DNA of 64,000 bases, from contig JACKJC010000003.1 of assembly GCA_020638195.1 (NCBI GenBank), positions 124,001-188,000 on the forward strand, given 5' to 3'. The stretch comes from Methylobacteriaceae bacterium. Its GTDB lineage: Bacteria; Pseudomonadota; Alphaproteobacteria; Rhizobiales; Beijerinckiaceae. The notes under the pieces were generated by a model. The model was given only the letters and a program-made list of their open reading frames with translations. It was not told where the DNA came from and searched no databases. The translations under genes were made by a program, and so were the position numbers. The first letter of the stretch is position 1; each line of letters opens with the position of its first letter. Positions 1 through 7,943 of this stretch are shown one piece after another.

Positions 1-2
1 CG

Positions 3-620
3 CAATCCGGCGCGCTCCTGACCAACATGCTCGCGACCCTGCTGCGTGTCGCGGCCGCCTTCGCGCTCGCCATGAGCATCGGCTCGGTGATCGGCGTCTG
101 GATGGGCCGCAAACGCGGCGTCAATGCGCTGCTCGACGCCTGGGTCGTGATCCTGCTCAACCTGCCCGCGCTGGTCGTTATCGTCCTCGCTTATATCTGG
201 GTCGGGCTCAACGAGGCCGCCGCCATCGGCGCGGTGGCGCTCAACAAGCTCCCGAACACGATCGTGACCATGCGCGAAGGCGCGCGCGCGCTCGATGGCG
301 GGCTCGATGAAATGGCGAACGCCTTTCGCATGTCGCCCTGGACGCGTCTGCGCCACGTGGTCATCCCGCAACTCGCGCCCTATTTCGCTGCCGCCGCGCG
401 CTCGGGCCTTTCGCTTGTGTGGAAAATCGTGCTGGTCGTCGAACTGCTCGGCCGCCCGAACGGGGTCGGCTTCGAGATCGGCACGGCGTTCCAGCTGTTC
501 GATGTACGGCTTCTGCTCGCCTACGCTCTTCCCTTCGTCGCCCTCATGCTGGCGATCGAAACATTCGCGGTGCAACCCTTTGAACGACGCGCGTCCTATT
601 GGCGGCTCAACGCGGCTTGA
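3..620 (+). CDS. ABC transporter permease, 5'-truncated by window edge
   Basis: This is the inner-membrane permease subunit of a TauC/SsuC-like (nitrate/sulfonate/taurine type) ABC importer. The frame is open from base 3, so the N-terminus lies outside the window; the first in-frame ATG at 27 is inside the protein. Hydrophobic helices alternate with the cytoplasmic EAA loop, visible as MANAFRMSPWTRLRHVVIPQ (around 310-370), which docks on the ATPase. The next gene overlaps its 3' end and encodes that ATPase. With the SoxYZ-like and CXXXCW genes downstream, it fits the ABC transporter that accompanies PQQ-dependent alcohol dehydrogenase systems. The substrate is not evident from sequence. Family assignment is secure; the quinoprotein role is inferred from neighbours. 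Confidence 0.85.
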   Translation, partial: QSGALLTNMLATLLRVAAAFALAMSIGSVIGVWMGRKRGVNALLDAWVVILLNLPALVVIVLAYIWVGLNEAAAIGAVALNKLPNTIVTMREGARALDGGLDEMANAFRMSPWTRLRHVVIPQLAPYFAAAARSGLSLVWKIVLVVELLGRPNGVGFEIGTAFQLFDVRLLLAYALPFVALMLAIETFAVQPFERRASYWRLNAA

Positions 621-1317
621 CGTCGCGATCGCCGAAAAGAGCTGGCGGACCGCCGACGGCGCGGCGCTGCGCGCGATCGCCGATTGCGTGCTGTCGCTCG
701 GCCACGGCGAGGTTGGCGCGCTCGTCGGTCCTTCGGGTTGCGGCAAGACGACGTTGATGCGGATCATCGCCGGACTGGACGCGGACTTTACCGGCCGCGT
801 CGTTCTGCCCGACCACGGGCGTCTCGGCGTCGTCTTTCAGGAGCCGCGCTTGCTGCCCTGGCGCAGCGTGGAAGACAATATCCGCATTGCCGCGCCGCAG
901 GTCGATGCGGCGACGCTCGACGCGCTCTTCGGCATTCTCGGGCTCGAAGCGCACCGCCGTCATTTCCCCGGGCAGCTGTCGCTCGGCCTGGCGCGCCGCG
1001 TCGCGCTCGCGCGCGCGCTTGCCGTCCGGCCGGATCTGCTGCTGCTGGACGAGCCCTTCGTCTCGCTCGATGCGGCGCTTGCGCTGGCCCTGCGCAACGA
1101 GATTGCCGCGCTCGTCGAATCGCGGGGCGTGACGACCTTGATCGTCACGCACCATCTCGACGAGGCCATCTATCTCGCGGACCGCATCTTTCTGCTGACG
1201 TCGCGACCCATGCGGGTGCGTGCGACCCTCGACATAGCCGCGCCGCGCGGACGCATGACATCCGAGCTTGCCGCCCGCTTGCGCGCGGCGGCGCTTTCGT
1301 CGGCAGGAGAAGCGTGA
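580..1317 (+). CDS. ABC transporter ATP-binding protein with atypical signature motif
   Basis: This is the ATPase partner of the permease. It has Walker A GPSGCGKTT, Q-loop VVFQEPRLLPW, Walker B LLLLDEPF and the H-loop THHLDEA. The signature motif, normally LSGGQ, reads LSLGLARRVALARA, so the second and third residues of the core are changed. No ATG precedes the first beta strand in this frame. The best start is TTG at 580, giving 245 residues and a 41-bp overlap with the permease; no clear Shine-Dalgarno sequence is visible, so translational coupling is likely. An open frame extends upstream to 295 but only as a shadow of the permease. It probably belongs to the PQQ-alcohol-dehydrogenase-associated ABC family. 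Confidence 0.85.
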   Translation: MNDARPIGGSTRLDVAIAEKSWRTADGAALRAIADCVLSLGHGEVGALVGPSGCGKTTLMRIIAGLDADFTGRVVLPDHGRLGVVFQEPRLLPWRSVEDNIRIAAPQVDAATLDALFGILGLEAHRRHFPGQLSLGLARRVALARALAVRPDLLLLDEPFVSLDAALALALRNEIAALVESRGVTTLIVTHHLDEAIYLADRIFLLTSRPMRVRATLDIAAPRGRMTSELAARLRAAALSSAGEA

Positions 1318-1328
1318 TGCGCCAGAAT

Positions 1329-1895
1329 CTAGCCGCGCGGCTCTGGATGGGCTTGCTGCAGCGCGTGTCCCTTCGCGCTCCAGCCGTCGGTCCCCTCGGG
1401 ATACCAGACGACAGTGCTATATCCCATCGCGAGCGCGCGCTTGGCGGCGTTCCAGGACATCCAGCAATCCGCGAGACAATAGAAGACGAGCGCGCGCGCC
1501 TTGTCTCCGGCCGTCGCCTTTTCCAGTCCCTTGCGAAAATAGCTCTCGGTCTCCGCCGAAATGGCGCCGTAACCGACATCGGCCAACCACAGGCTGCCGG
1601 GAATATTGTCGCGACGCTTCTCGCGCCACACCGTCGAGGGCGGCAGGTTCGGCGGCTTGGGCGCATGCGGCAGCACGTCGATGAAAGAAGCCGTCTTGTC
1701 GCGCCACAAGGCGAAGGCGCCGTCTGTGTCGACCACGCGGGCGCCGGCGAGCGTCGCGGGCGTCGGCGTGCGATAGCCGTCCATGCGATAGCCCTGCGGC
1801 TCCGCAGGCTGTTCCGCAGCGACGGCGCATACCGGAGACAAGACGAGCAGCAGGAAAAGGCTGGCGCGCAGGCTCGATTCAAATATGCGCTTCAT
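1329..1895 (-). CDS. PQQ-dependent catabolism-associated CXXCW-type protein
   Basis: This 188-residue exported protein has a rhodanese-like fold. The start was chosen at 1895 because a classical signal peptide follows (MKRIFESSLRASLFLLLVLS, then an AxA cleavage region). The mature part contains FIDVLP and the diagnostic FYCLADCWMSWNAAKRA segment, with two cysteines and a tryptophan that define the family found beside quinoprotein dehydrogenases. The protein presumably acts in the periplasm; its chemistry is not established. It is antisense to the ABC genes before it and the metallohydrolase after it, with only about 30 bp separating its start from the divergent gene. Family call is strong because motif and neighbours agree. 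Confidence 0.85.
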   Translation of the reverse strand: MKRIFESSLRASLFLLLVLSPVCAVAAEQPAEPQGYRMDGYRTPTPATLAGARVVDTDGAFALWRDKTASFIDVLPHAPKPPNLPPSTVWREKRRDNIPGSLWLADVGYGAISAETESYFRKGLEKATAGDKARALVFYCLADCWMSWNAAKRALAMGYSTVVWYPEGTDGWSAKGHALQQAHPEPRG

Positions 1896-1925
1896 CTGAG
1901 GCTCACGTCGACCTTGGGCGATGTC

Positions 1926-2873
1926 TTGCAGACTATCCGCCATGCAGGACGTCGCCAAGCGTATGCTCTCGTCGTTCTGGCGACGACACCGGCGATCTGC
2001 TGCGCCGCCAGCGCGAACGACGCGCCCTTCGCGCGAGAAATCGCGCCCGGCATTTTCGCGCATCAGGGTCTGGTCGCGCTGACGAGCCCCGCCAATCGCG
2101 GCGACATCGCCAATCTCGGATTCATCGTCGGCGATGATGCGGTCGCGATCGTCGATTGCGGCGGTAGTGTCGCGGTCGGCGAGCAATTGCTCGCCGCCGT
2201 GCGCGCGGCGACGTCGAAGCCGATCCGCTATGTGATCATGACGCATGTCCATCCCGATCACATTTTCGGCGCGACGGCGTTTTCTCAGACCGGGGCGACA
2301 TTCGTCGGTCATCGCAATCTGCCGCGCGCGCTGGCGGCGCGTGGCGAATATTATCTGCGCTCGTTCCGCGCCCAGCTAGGCGCTGAAGTCGAGCGGGTCA
2401 AGATCGTCGTGCCCACGATGCTGGTCGAGGATCGCGCGACGCTCGATCTCGGCAATCGCAAAATCGAACTCAGGGCGTGGAAGACCAGCCACACCGACAA
2501 CGACCTGACCGTCTTCGACCCGAAATCGGGCATGCTGTTCACCGGCGATCTCGTCTTCCTGCAGCATACGCCGATCGTCGACGGCAGCCTGCTCGGCTTC
2601 CTGAAGGCGATCGACGAGCTGCAGAAAATTCCAGCCAAGCGCGTCATTCCCGGCCACGGGCCGATCGGTGTAGACTGGCCGCAGGCGGTCGAGAAGGAAA
2701 AACGCTATTTCGAGGTGCTGACGCGCGACCTGCGCGGCCTCGTCAAGAAGGGCGCCGACATCGAACAGGCGGCGGCGCAGGCCGGCCAGTCCGAGCGAAA
2801 GAACTGGGAACTCTTCGACAATTACGCGCCGCGCAATGCGACGGCGGGACTGGCTGAAATCGAATGGGAGTGA
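1926..2873 (+). CDS. Quinoprotein relay-type zinc metallohydrolase (metallo-beta-lactamase fold)
   Basis: This is a secreted metallo-beta-lactamase-fold hydrolase of about 315 residues. The zinc ligands are present: THVHPDH (HxHxDH), the aspartate in FTGDLVF and the histidine in IPGHG. It resembles the SoxH-related metallohydrolases that accompany quinoprotein dehydrogenases together with SoxYZ-like carriers. The start is uncertain: there is no ATG before the signal-like segment, and TTG at 1926 (alternative TTG at 1914) gives a leader with an RR pair and a hydrophobic stretch ending in AASA. The much longer open frame back to 684 is a shadow of the ABC and CXXXCW genes. The SoxYZ-like gene follows 38 bp later on the same strand and is its likely partner. 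Substrate unknown. Confidence 0.82.
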   Translation: MQTIRHAGRRQAYALVVLATTPAICCAASANDAPFAREIAPGIFAHQGLVALTSPANRGDIANLGFIVGDDAVAIVDCGGSVAVGEQLLAAVRAATSKPIRYVIMTHVHPDHIFGATAFSQTGATFVGHRNLPRALAARGEYYLRSFRAQLGAEVERVKIVVPTMLVEDRATLDLGNRKIELRAWKTSHTDNDLTVFDPKSGMLFTGDLVFLQHTPIVDGSLLGFLKAIDELQKIPAKRVIPGHGPIGVDWPQAVEKEKRYFEVLTRDLRGLVKKGADIEQAAAQAGQSERKNWELFDNYAPRNATAGLAEIEWE

Positions 2874-2911
2874 TCGCCGTGCAAACGGCGAAAGAATTAC
2901 GGGAGGGATAC

Positions 2912-3718
2912 ATGCAATATGCGCACGCATTCCGCGTCTTGTTCGTCGCAGGCGCGCTCCTCTGCGGCGCCTGTCAGGCAGGCGCACAAACCGCGGACGA
3001 GCTCTGGCAGGGGCTCGCAAAGGACATTTTCCAGGGACGCGCCATGACCGCCGGGCGCGACGTCGTCTCGCTCCAGGCGCCGAAAGACGCGCGCGACGCC
3101 GCGCTCGTTCCCGTCACCATCAATCTCGAGAAGCCGGCGATCGTCGTGCGCAACGTGACGCTCGTCATCGACGCCAATCCGGCGCCCATGGCCGCCAAAT
3201 TCACCATCGGCCCGCATTCCGGCCTGACGATGATCTCGACGCGCGTGCGCGTGAACGACTACACGAATATCCACGCGGTCGCGGAGACAACCGATGGGTC
3301 GTTGCACATGACGCAGCGCCACATCAACGGCGCCGGAGGATGCGCCGCGCCTTCCGTCAAGAGCATGGACGAGGCGCTCGCCAATCTCGGCCTCATCAAG
3401 TACCGCGAGATTCCCGCGGGCGATCTTGGCAGCGCCTACCGGCGCGAGGGCCAGATCATGATCCGCCATCCCAATGCGTCGGGCATGCAGATGGACCAGC
3501 GCACCAACAGCTATATTCCCGCGCGCTACATCAATCAGCTCGTGGTCAAGCAGGGCAACGACCTGCTTTTCCAGATGGACGGCGGCATCTCGATCTCGGA
3601 AGACCCGAATTTCCGCTTCACTTTCCTGCCGAATGGCGCGAAGTCGCTGGACATCGAGGCGCATGACAGCGACGGCAAGATCTTCCGTCTGGTCGCGCCG
3701 CTCGGCAATGCGAGCTGA
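2912..3718 (+). CDS. Quinoprotein dehydrogenase-associated SoxYZ-like carrier protein
   Basis: This is a 268-residue secreted protein. The start at 2912 is preferred over an upstream ATG at 2864 because it follows a strong GGGAGGG ribosome-binding site and opens a signal peptide (MQYAHAFRVLFVAGALLCGA, then AGA). The N-terminal half resembles SoxY, ending in a GAGGCAAPS segment whose single cysteine would be the carrier residue. The C-terminal half resembles SoxZ, so it is a natural fusion of the two subunits of the thiosulfate-oxidation carrier. In this family the fusion occurs with PQQ dehydrogenases rather than with sulfur oxidation, and no other sox genes are visible here. It is probably co-transcribed with the metallohydrolase. 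Confidence 0.83.
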   Translation: MQYAHAFRVLFVAGALLCGACQAGAQTADELWQGLAKDIFQGRAMTAGRDVVSLQAPKDARDAALVPVTINLEKPAIVVRNVTLVIDANPAPMAAKFTIGPHSGLTMISTRVRVNDYTNIHAVAETTDGSLHMTQRHINGAGGCAAPSVKSMDEALANLGLIKYREIPAGDLGSAYRREGQIMIRHPNASGMQMDQRTNSYIPARYINQLVVKQGNDLLFQMDGGISISEDPNFRFTFLPNGAKSLDIEAHDSDGKIFRLVAPLGNAS

Positions 3719-3799
3719 TCCAGGAGGAGCCGAGGTCGGCGCGGTTTCGACCGAAACGGCGAAGGGCCAGTTTCGGAACGTAAGCGCGCCGGCCGCTCC

Positions 3800-4270
3800 T
3801 CAAGCGATATGGCGCGCCATATCCGGGTCTTTTTTCAGCGCCGCGTCTTCCTTCGCCAATATCTTGCAAACGCGCTCGGGCGCGAAATTGAGCGCCACCA
3901 AGGCGGGGCCGACATTGGCGATCTCGCGATAGCTGGCGATCAGTCCATCGCGCAGCCCCATGATCGCCACGCCCTCGAAGCAGACGCGTTCGGTCGGCGC
4001 CTCCGGCAGCGTCGAGCGATAGGAGAAAGTATAGCGCGCGTAGAGCGTCGTCCCGTTGCTGACGGGATCGTGCATGTCCCAGCGAAAGTCCCGCGCGGTT
4101 CGATAGAACCAGTCGTCGATCATCTCGGCGATTTTCGCGCGACCGATGAAAGCGCCATAGAAGACGTCGTGATAGACGCCGTCTTCGGCGAACAGCGCGG
4201 CAAAGGACGCGCCGTCGCGCCGTTCGACCGCGCGGCAGAATTTGTCCAGCGTGGCGGCTGCATCCATCAT
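3800..4270 (-). CDS. SnoaL-like / NTF2-fold protein
   Basis: This 156-residue cytosolic protein shows the pattern of the SnoaL/NTF2 fold: an N-terminal helix (LDKFCRAVERRDGASFAALF), then AEDGVYHD and GRAKIAEMIDDWF, and strands with aromatic residues lining a pocket. Family members include polyketide cyclases, ketosteroid isomerases and many uncharacterised proteins, so no reaction can be assigned. Two adjacent ATG codons (4270 and 4267) follow a GGAGGAA site; the second has the better spacing. It is divergent from the aldo/keto reductase 89 bp away and convergent with the SoxYZ-like gene. Confidence 0.75.
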   Translation of the reverse strand: MMDAAATLDKFCRAVERRDGASFAALFAEDGVYHDVFYGAFIGRAKIAEMIDDWFYRTARDFRWDMHDPVSNGTTLYARYTFSYRSTLPEAPTERVCFEGVAIMGLRDGLIASYREIANVGPALVALNFAPERVCKILAKEDAALKKDPDMARHIA

Positions 4271-4359
4271 TTCCTCCCGTCCGGCCGATCGCGGCTCTTG
4301 ATTTCCTTTGCGTCTCCCCCAACGATCCCGCGCCAGCGGGCAACAAGCAAGGACGAAAG

Positions 4360-5355
4360 ATGAAGCGCGTTCCAGACAATCTCCGCCGCCGCCTCGGCGC
4401 GAGCGACCTGCGCGTCTCGCCGATCGGGCTCGGCTGCATGTCGCTCTCGGGAATCTATGGCGCCGCCGATGACGCCCAGTCCGTGGATCTCATCCGCGCG
4501 GCGATCGAGCGCGGCGTCGAGCATCTCGACACCGCCGACATGTACGGCTGGGGCCATAACGAGGAAGTCGTCGGTCGCGCCATCAGGGGCTTGCGTGAAA
4601 AGGTCGTGCTCGCCACGAAGTTCGGTCAGGTGAAGCGCGAGGGCGGCGTCAACGGCGTCGACGGCCGGCCGGAATATGTGAAGCAGGCCTGCGAGGCGAG
4701 CCTCAGGCGGCTCGGCGCCGATGTGATCGATCTCTACTACCAGCATCGCGTCGATCCGCAGACGCCGATCGAGGAAACGGTCGGCGCCATGGCCGATCTC
4801 GTCAAGGCCGGCAAGGTCCGCTATCTCGGTCTGTCGGAGGCCCATCCGGACACGGTGCGACGCGCCCACGCCGTGCATCCGATCACCGCGGTCGAGACCG
4901 AATATTCGTTACTCTATCGCGTGGAGGCGGAAGAGACGCGCAGGGTTACGCGCGATCTCGGTATTTCCTTCGTCGCCTATTCGCCGCTCGGACGCGGCTT
5001 TCTGACAGGCGCCTTGCGCAAGCCGGAGGATATCGACGGCCGCCGCGCCGCCCATCCGCGCTTTCAGGGCGAGCATTTCGCCGCCAACCGGCGGCTTGTC
5101 GAGCGGGTGGAAGCGCTGGCCGCGCGCAAAGGCTGCCTGCCGTCGCAGATCGCGCTTGCCTGGGTTCTCGCACAGGGAGAGGATGTCGTGGCCATTCCCG
5201 GCACGCGCTATATCGCGCGCCTCGACGAGAACCTCGGCGCGCTTGATGTCGTCTTGTCGTCTGGGGAGGTCGCGGAACTCTCCGCCGCCATTCCGCCGGG
5301 CGCGGCGTCTGGCGATCGCTATCCGACCGCCGCCATGCCGGCGGTCTATCGCTAG
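4360..5355 (+). CDS. Aldo/keto reductase
   Basis: This is a cytosolic NADPH-dependent oxidoreductase with the (beta/alpha)8 aldo/keto reductase fold, 331 residues, the usual length for the YhdN/Tas-like branch. The catalytic tetrad is visible: Asp and Tyr in DTADMYG, Lys in LATKFGQ and His in YYQHRVD. The C-terminal nucleotide-binding part has AIPGTR. The start follows an AAGGA site (AAGGACGAAAG then ATG). The physiological substrate cannot be read from sequence. A structured inverted repeat lies just downstream. Confidence 0.92.
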   Translation: MKRVPDNLRRRLGASDLRVSPIGLGCMSLSGIYGAADDAQSVDLIRAAIERGVEHLDTADMYGWGHNEEVVGRAIRGLREKVVLATKFGQVKREGGVNGVDGRPEYVKQACEASLRRLGADVIDLYYQHRVDPQTPIEETVGAMADLVKAGKVRYLGLSEAHPDTVRRAHAVHPITAVETEYSLLYRVEAEETRRVTRDLGISFVAYSPLGRGFLTGALRKPEDIDGRRAAHPRFQGEHFAANRRLVERVEALAARKGCLPSQIALAWVLAQGEDVVAIPGTRYIARLDENLGALDVVLSSGEVAELSAAIPPGAASGDRYPTAAMPAVYR

Positions 5356-5370
5356 GCGAAAGGGCAAGCT

Positions 5371-5451
5371 GCGTCGAGCGCGCGTCAGATGCGCTCAGAC
5401 GGCTCCAAAAGTTCCCGGACCCCCATCCCGGAACAGAAGTGCGCTCGACGC
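5371..5451. repeat. Nested inverted repeat between aldo/keto reductase and response regulator
   Basis: GCGTCGAGCGC (5371-5381) and its exact reverse complement GCGCTCGACGC (5441-5451) enclose a second inverted pair, GTTCC (5411-5415) and GGAAC (5430-5434). Transcribed from either strand, this would fold into an 81-nt branched stem. No run of T follows, so it is not a classical intrinsic terminator. It could be a small structured RNA, a processing or stability element, or a dispersed repeat with no other copy in this window. Confidence 0.5.
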
Positions 5452-5509
5452 GGAAGCAAGTATCCACCGGCTTTCGCCTCATGGCGATCTGTCGGTTCAG
5501 ATAGATCGA

Positions 5510-5538
5510 TTGCGAGAGGCGCCGCGACCGGATAAATT
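5510..5538 (+). promoter_or_regulatory. Candidate sigma-70-type promoter for the two-component pair
   Basis: TTGCGA (5510-5515) and TAAATT (5533-5538) are separated by 17 bp and lie about 50 bp before the response regulator start. The match is by eye only and alphaproteobacterial promoters are degenerate. Confidence 0.3.
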
Positions 5539-5586
5539 TCGAAAGCGGTTTCTGATCAGGACGGAAGGCGCGACCTGAGCTTTTAT

Positions 5587-6183
5587 ATGGCGCGCATTCT
5601 CTTCGTCGACGACCATCCCATCTATCGTGACGGCCTGCGCCGCGCGCTCGAGGCGCGTATCGAGGGGCTCGAAGTCATCGTCGCCTCTGGCGTCGCCGAG
5701 GCGCGCGAAAAACTCGCGCAGGACGCCACGATCGCCCTGTGCCTGGCAGATTATCGTCTCGTGGACGGCGACGGTCTCGACCTGATTTCAGGCCTGCGGG
5801 CCTCGAACCCCTCCGTTGCGGTGGGCCTCTTGTGCGGCGAGCCGACCCAGGCCCTGGCGGGGCAGGTGCGCGAGATCGGCGGCGTCGCCTGCCTGCCCAA
5901 GGAACTCGACACCGACAATCTCGCGGAAGCCGTCGAATCGATCCTGGAGGGCGACGAGGCCTTTCCCTCGCCGGTTGTCGGCGCCGGCGGGACGCTCATC
6001 TCCGAGCGCCGCCGCGATATTCTCACTTTCGCCAGCAAGGGCTGGCCCGACAAGCTCATCGGCGAGGAGCTCGGCATCACCGAAAGCACGGTGAGGAACC
6101 ATTGGCATCACATCTTTCGGCGGCTGGGGGTGAACAACCGGACGGAAGCCGTAACCAGGGCATTGCGCCAGAAGATCATCTGA
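5587..6183 (+). CDS. NarL/LuxR-family response regulator
   Basis: This is a 198-residue two-component transcription regulator. The N-terminal receiver domain has the acidic pair (FVDDHP), the phosphoacceptor aspartate in LADYRLVDGDG and the conserved lysine in CLPKEL. The C-terminal helix-turn-helix of LuxR type is seen from about residue 135 (ERRRDILTFASKGWPDKLIG, then ESTVRNHWHHIFRRLGVNNR). Upstream of the ATG there is no good ribosome-binding site, so the start is the least certain part. The hybrid histidine kinase begins 41 bp downstream on the same strand and is the obvious partner. The DNA targets are not evident. Confidence 0.9.
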   Translation: MARILFVDDHPIYRDGLRRALEARIEGLEVIVASGVAEAREKLAQDATIALCLADYRLVDGDGLDLISGLRASNPSVAVGLLCGEPTQALAGQVREIGGVACLPKELDTDNLAEAVESILEGDEAFPSPVVGAGGTLISERRRDILTFASKGWPDKLIGEELGITESTVRNHWHHIFRRLGVNNRTEAVTRALRQKII

Positions 6184-6224
6184 TTCCGAACGGCGCGCGC
6201 GAGGCGGCGATCGCGCGCGAGCGC

Positions 6225-7943
6225 ATGCGTCTCTATTTTACGGAATTCGCGCCGGGCTCCGGCCCCGGCGGCGTCCGTCCGCTGCAGTTCCTCGCCATCC
6301 TCGGCTCCGGCGTCATCGCGCTGCTGATGGTCGCGCTGCTTGGGACGCCGGCGATCCGCGCCTTTTTGTGGTGGCTCGCAATCGCGGTGAGCGAGGCCGC
6401 CATCATTGCGATCAACGTCCTCTACGCGCGACGCACACCCGACGAGTCCCGTCTGCGCGCCTGGGCGCTGGCGAAGGCGACGCTCGCCGGCCTGTCCGGC
6501 CTTGCGTGGAGCGCGGGGCAGATTGCGCTCTCCGTTCCCGGCGATCCCGTCTCCACGATCATGCCGGCTTGGATGATCCTCACCTTCTGCGCCGGCGCGA
6601 TCTGGGCCGGCGCCTTCTACATGCCCGCCCTCGTCGCCATGCAGCTTTGCGCGGTCCTGCCTGCGGCCCTTTGGCTTGAATCACGTGACGGCTTCGACCG
6701 TGCGGTCGGATTGTGCCTGCTCGTCGCTCTGCCGATGATGCTGGCGATCGGTCGGCAGGCGGGGCGCCGCTACCGGTCCGCGGTCAACGACAAGATCGAG
6801 ATCGGCCTGCTGCTGGCGCAGCAGAACGCCTATACGCAACGCATCGAGCAATTGAGCGCGGAGCGTGGCCGGTTCTTCGGCGCCGCCGCGCACGACCTGC
6901 GCCAGCCGCTGCACGCCATGGGCCTCTACCTCTCGTTGTTGCGCGACAATCCCGGCGCCGCCGACCGCGAAAACCTCGTCGACAATCTCGCGGCCTGCGC
7001 CGCCAGCCTCGACGCGCAATTCAACGCTATCATGGGCGTGCAGGAAACCAGCGCGCTGATTTCGCGCGCGAAAGCGGAGCCGACCTCTCTTGCGACGCTC
7101 TTCGAGCGCCTTGCAGTGCAGGCGCGCCCCAAGGCGGCGGAAGCCGGCCTGAAATTGCGCGTCGCCTCCACCACGCTGGCGGCGGATGTCGCGCCGGACA
7201 TTCTCGAACGGGTGCTCAACAATCTTCTGTCCAACGCGCTACGCTACACGAAGAAGGGCGGCGTGCTCATCGGCGCGCGGCGTCGCAGCGACCAGATCGC
7301 CGTCGAAATCGTCGATACCGGCGTGGGCATACCGCACGAGCGCCACACCGACATTTTCGAGGACTTCCTTCAACTCGACAATCCCGAACGCAATCGCGCG
7401 CGCGGCTTCGGTCTCGGTCTCGGCATCGTCCAGCGTCTGTGCGAGGGCATGGGCTGGAAGATCGAACTGCGGTCCGTGGTCGGTCGAGGGTCCCGCTTCT
7501 CCATCCTCGTTCCCGCCGCGCGAAACACGCCCGCGATGCAGCCGGCGCCCTCGATCGCGACAGCCGCGCCGCCCGCCTTGCGAGGTCGGCGCGCGCTCGT
7601 CATCGACGACGATGTTCGGGTGCTGGACGCCATGCGAAAACTGCTCGCCCGCTGGGGCGTCGAGGCGCGGTTCTGCGGGGACGGCGAGTGTGCGCTCGCA
7701 ATCCTCGCCGCGAGCGATCCGGCCGCGCGGTGGCACGTGGTGATCGATTATCGCCTCGCCGGCGCCGAAACCGGTCTCGATCTCGCCGAGCGTTTTCGCG
7801 CACGGTTCGGAGATAGGATCGCCTGCGCGCTCGTCACCGGCGAAGTCGATGAGGCGCTCGACCAGCGCGCCGCCGCGCAGGAGATTCCCGTTTTGCGCAA
7901 GCCCGTCGAGCCCGCACGCTTGCGTGCGCTGCTCGCGCGCTGA
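6225..7943 (+). CDS. Membrane hybrid histidine kinase with C-terminal receiver domain
   Basis: This is a 572-residue sensor kinase. Residues about 25-190 form several hydrophobic helices; a short coiled linker leads to the phosphoacceptor histidine in AAAHDLRQPLHAMGLYLS (near 221). The ATPase domain has the N box (NNLLSNALRYTKKGG), DTGVGIP and GFGLGLGIVQR. A receiver domain from about 457 has VIDDD, the aspartate in VVIDYRLAG and the lysine in LRKPVEP. The HDLRQPLHA form of the H box is typical of the NahK/ErcS-like family. ATG at 6225 was chosen as the only reasonable start after the regulator stop. Its stop codon abuts that of the convergent alcohol dehydrogenase, leaving no spacer. Confidence 0.9.
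   Translation: MRLYFTEFAPGSGPGGVRPLQFLAILGSGVIALLMVALLGTPAIRAFLWWLAIAVSEAAIIAINVLYARRTPDESRLRAWALAKATLAGLSGLAWSAGQIALSVPGDPVSTIMPAWMILTFCAGAIWAGAFYMPALVAMQLCAVLPAALWLESRDGFDRAVGLCLLVALPMMLAIGRQAGRRYRSAVNDKIEIGLLLAQQNAYTQRIEQLSAERGRFFGAAAHDLRQPLHAMGLYLSLLRDNPGAADRENLVDNLAACAASLDAQFNAIMGVQETSALISRAKAEPTSLATLFERLAVQARPKAAEAGLKLRVASTTLAADVAPDILERVLNNLLSNALRYTKKGGVLIGARRRSDQIAVEIVDTGVGIPHERHTDIFEDFLQLDNPERNRARGFGLGLGIVQRLCEGMGWKIELRSVVGRGSRFSILVPAARNTPAMQPAPSIATAAPPALRGRRALVIDDDVRVLDAMRKLLARWGVEARFCGDGECALAILAASDPAARWHVVIDYRLAGAETGLDLAERFRARFGDRIACALVTGEVDEALDQRAAAQEIPVLRKPVEPARLRALLAR

Noticed and set aside
684..1925. Upstream extension of the metallohydrolase frame
   Set aside because: It overlaps the ABC ATPase and the CXXXCW gene; metallohydrolase similarity and the signal-like segment begin only after about 1926.
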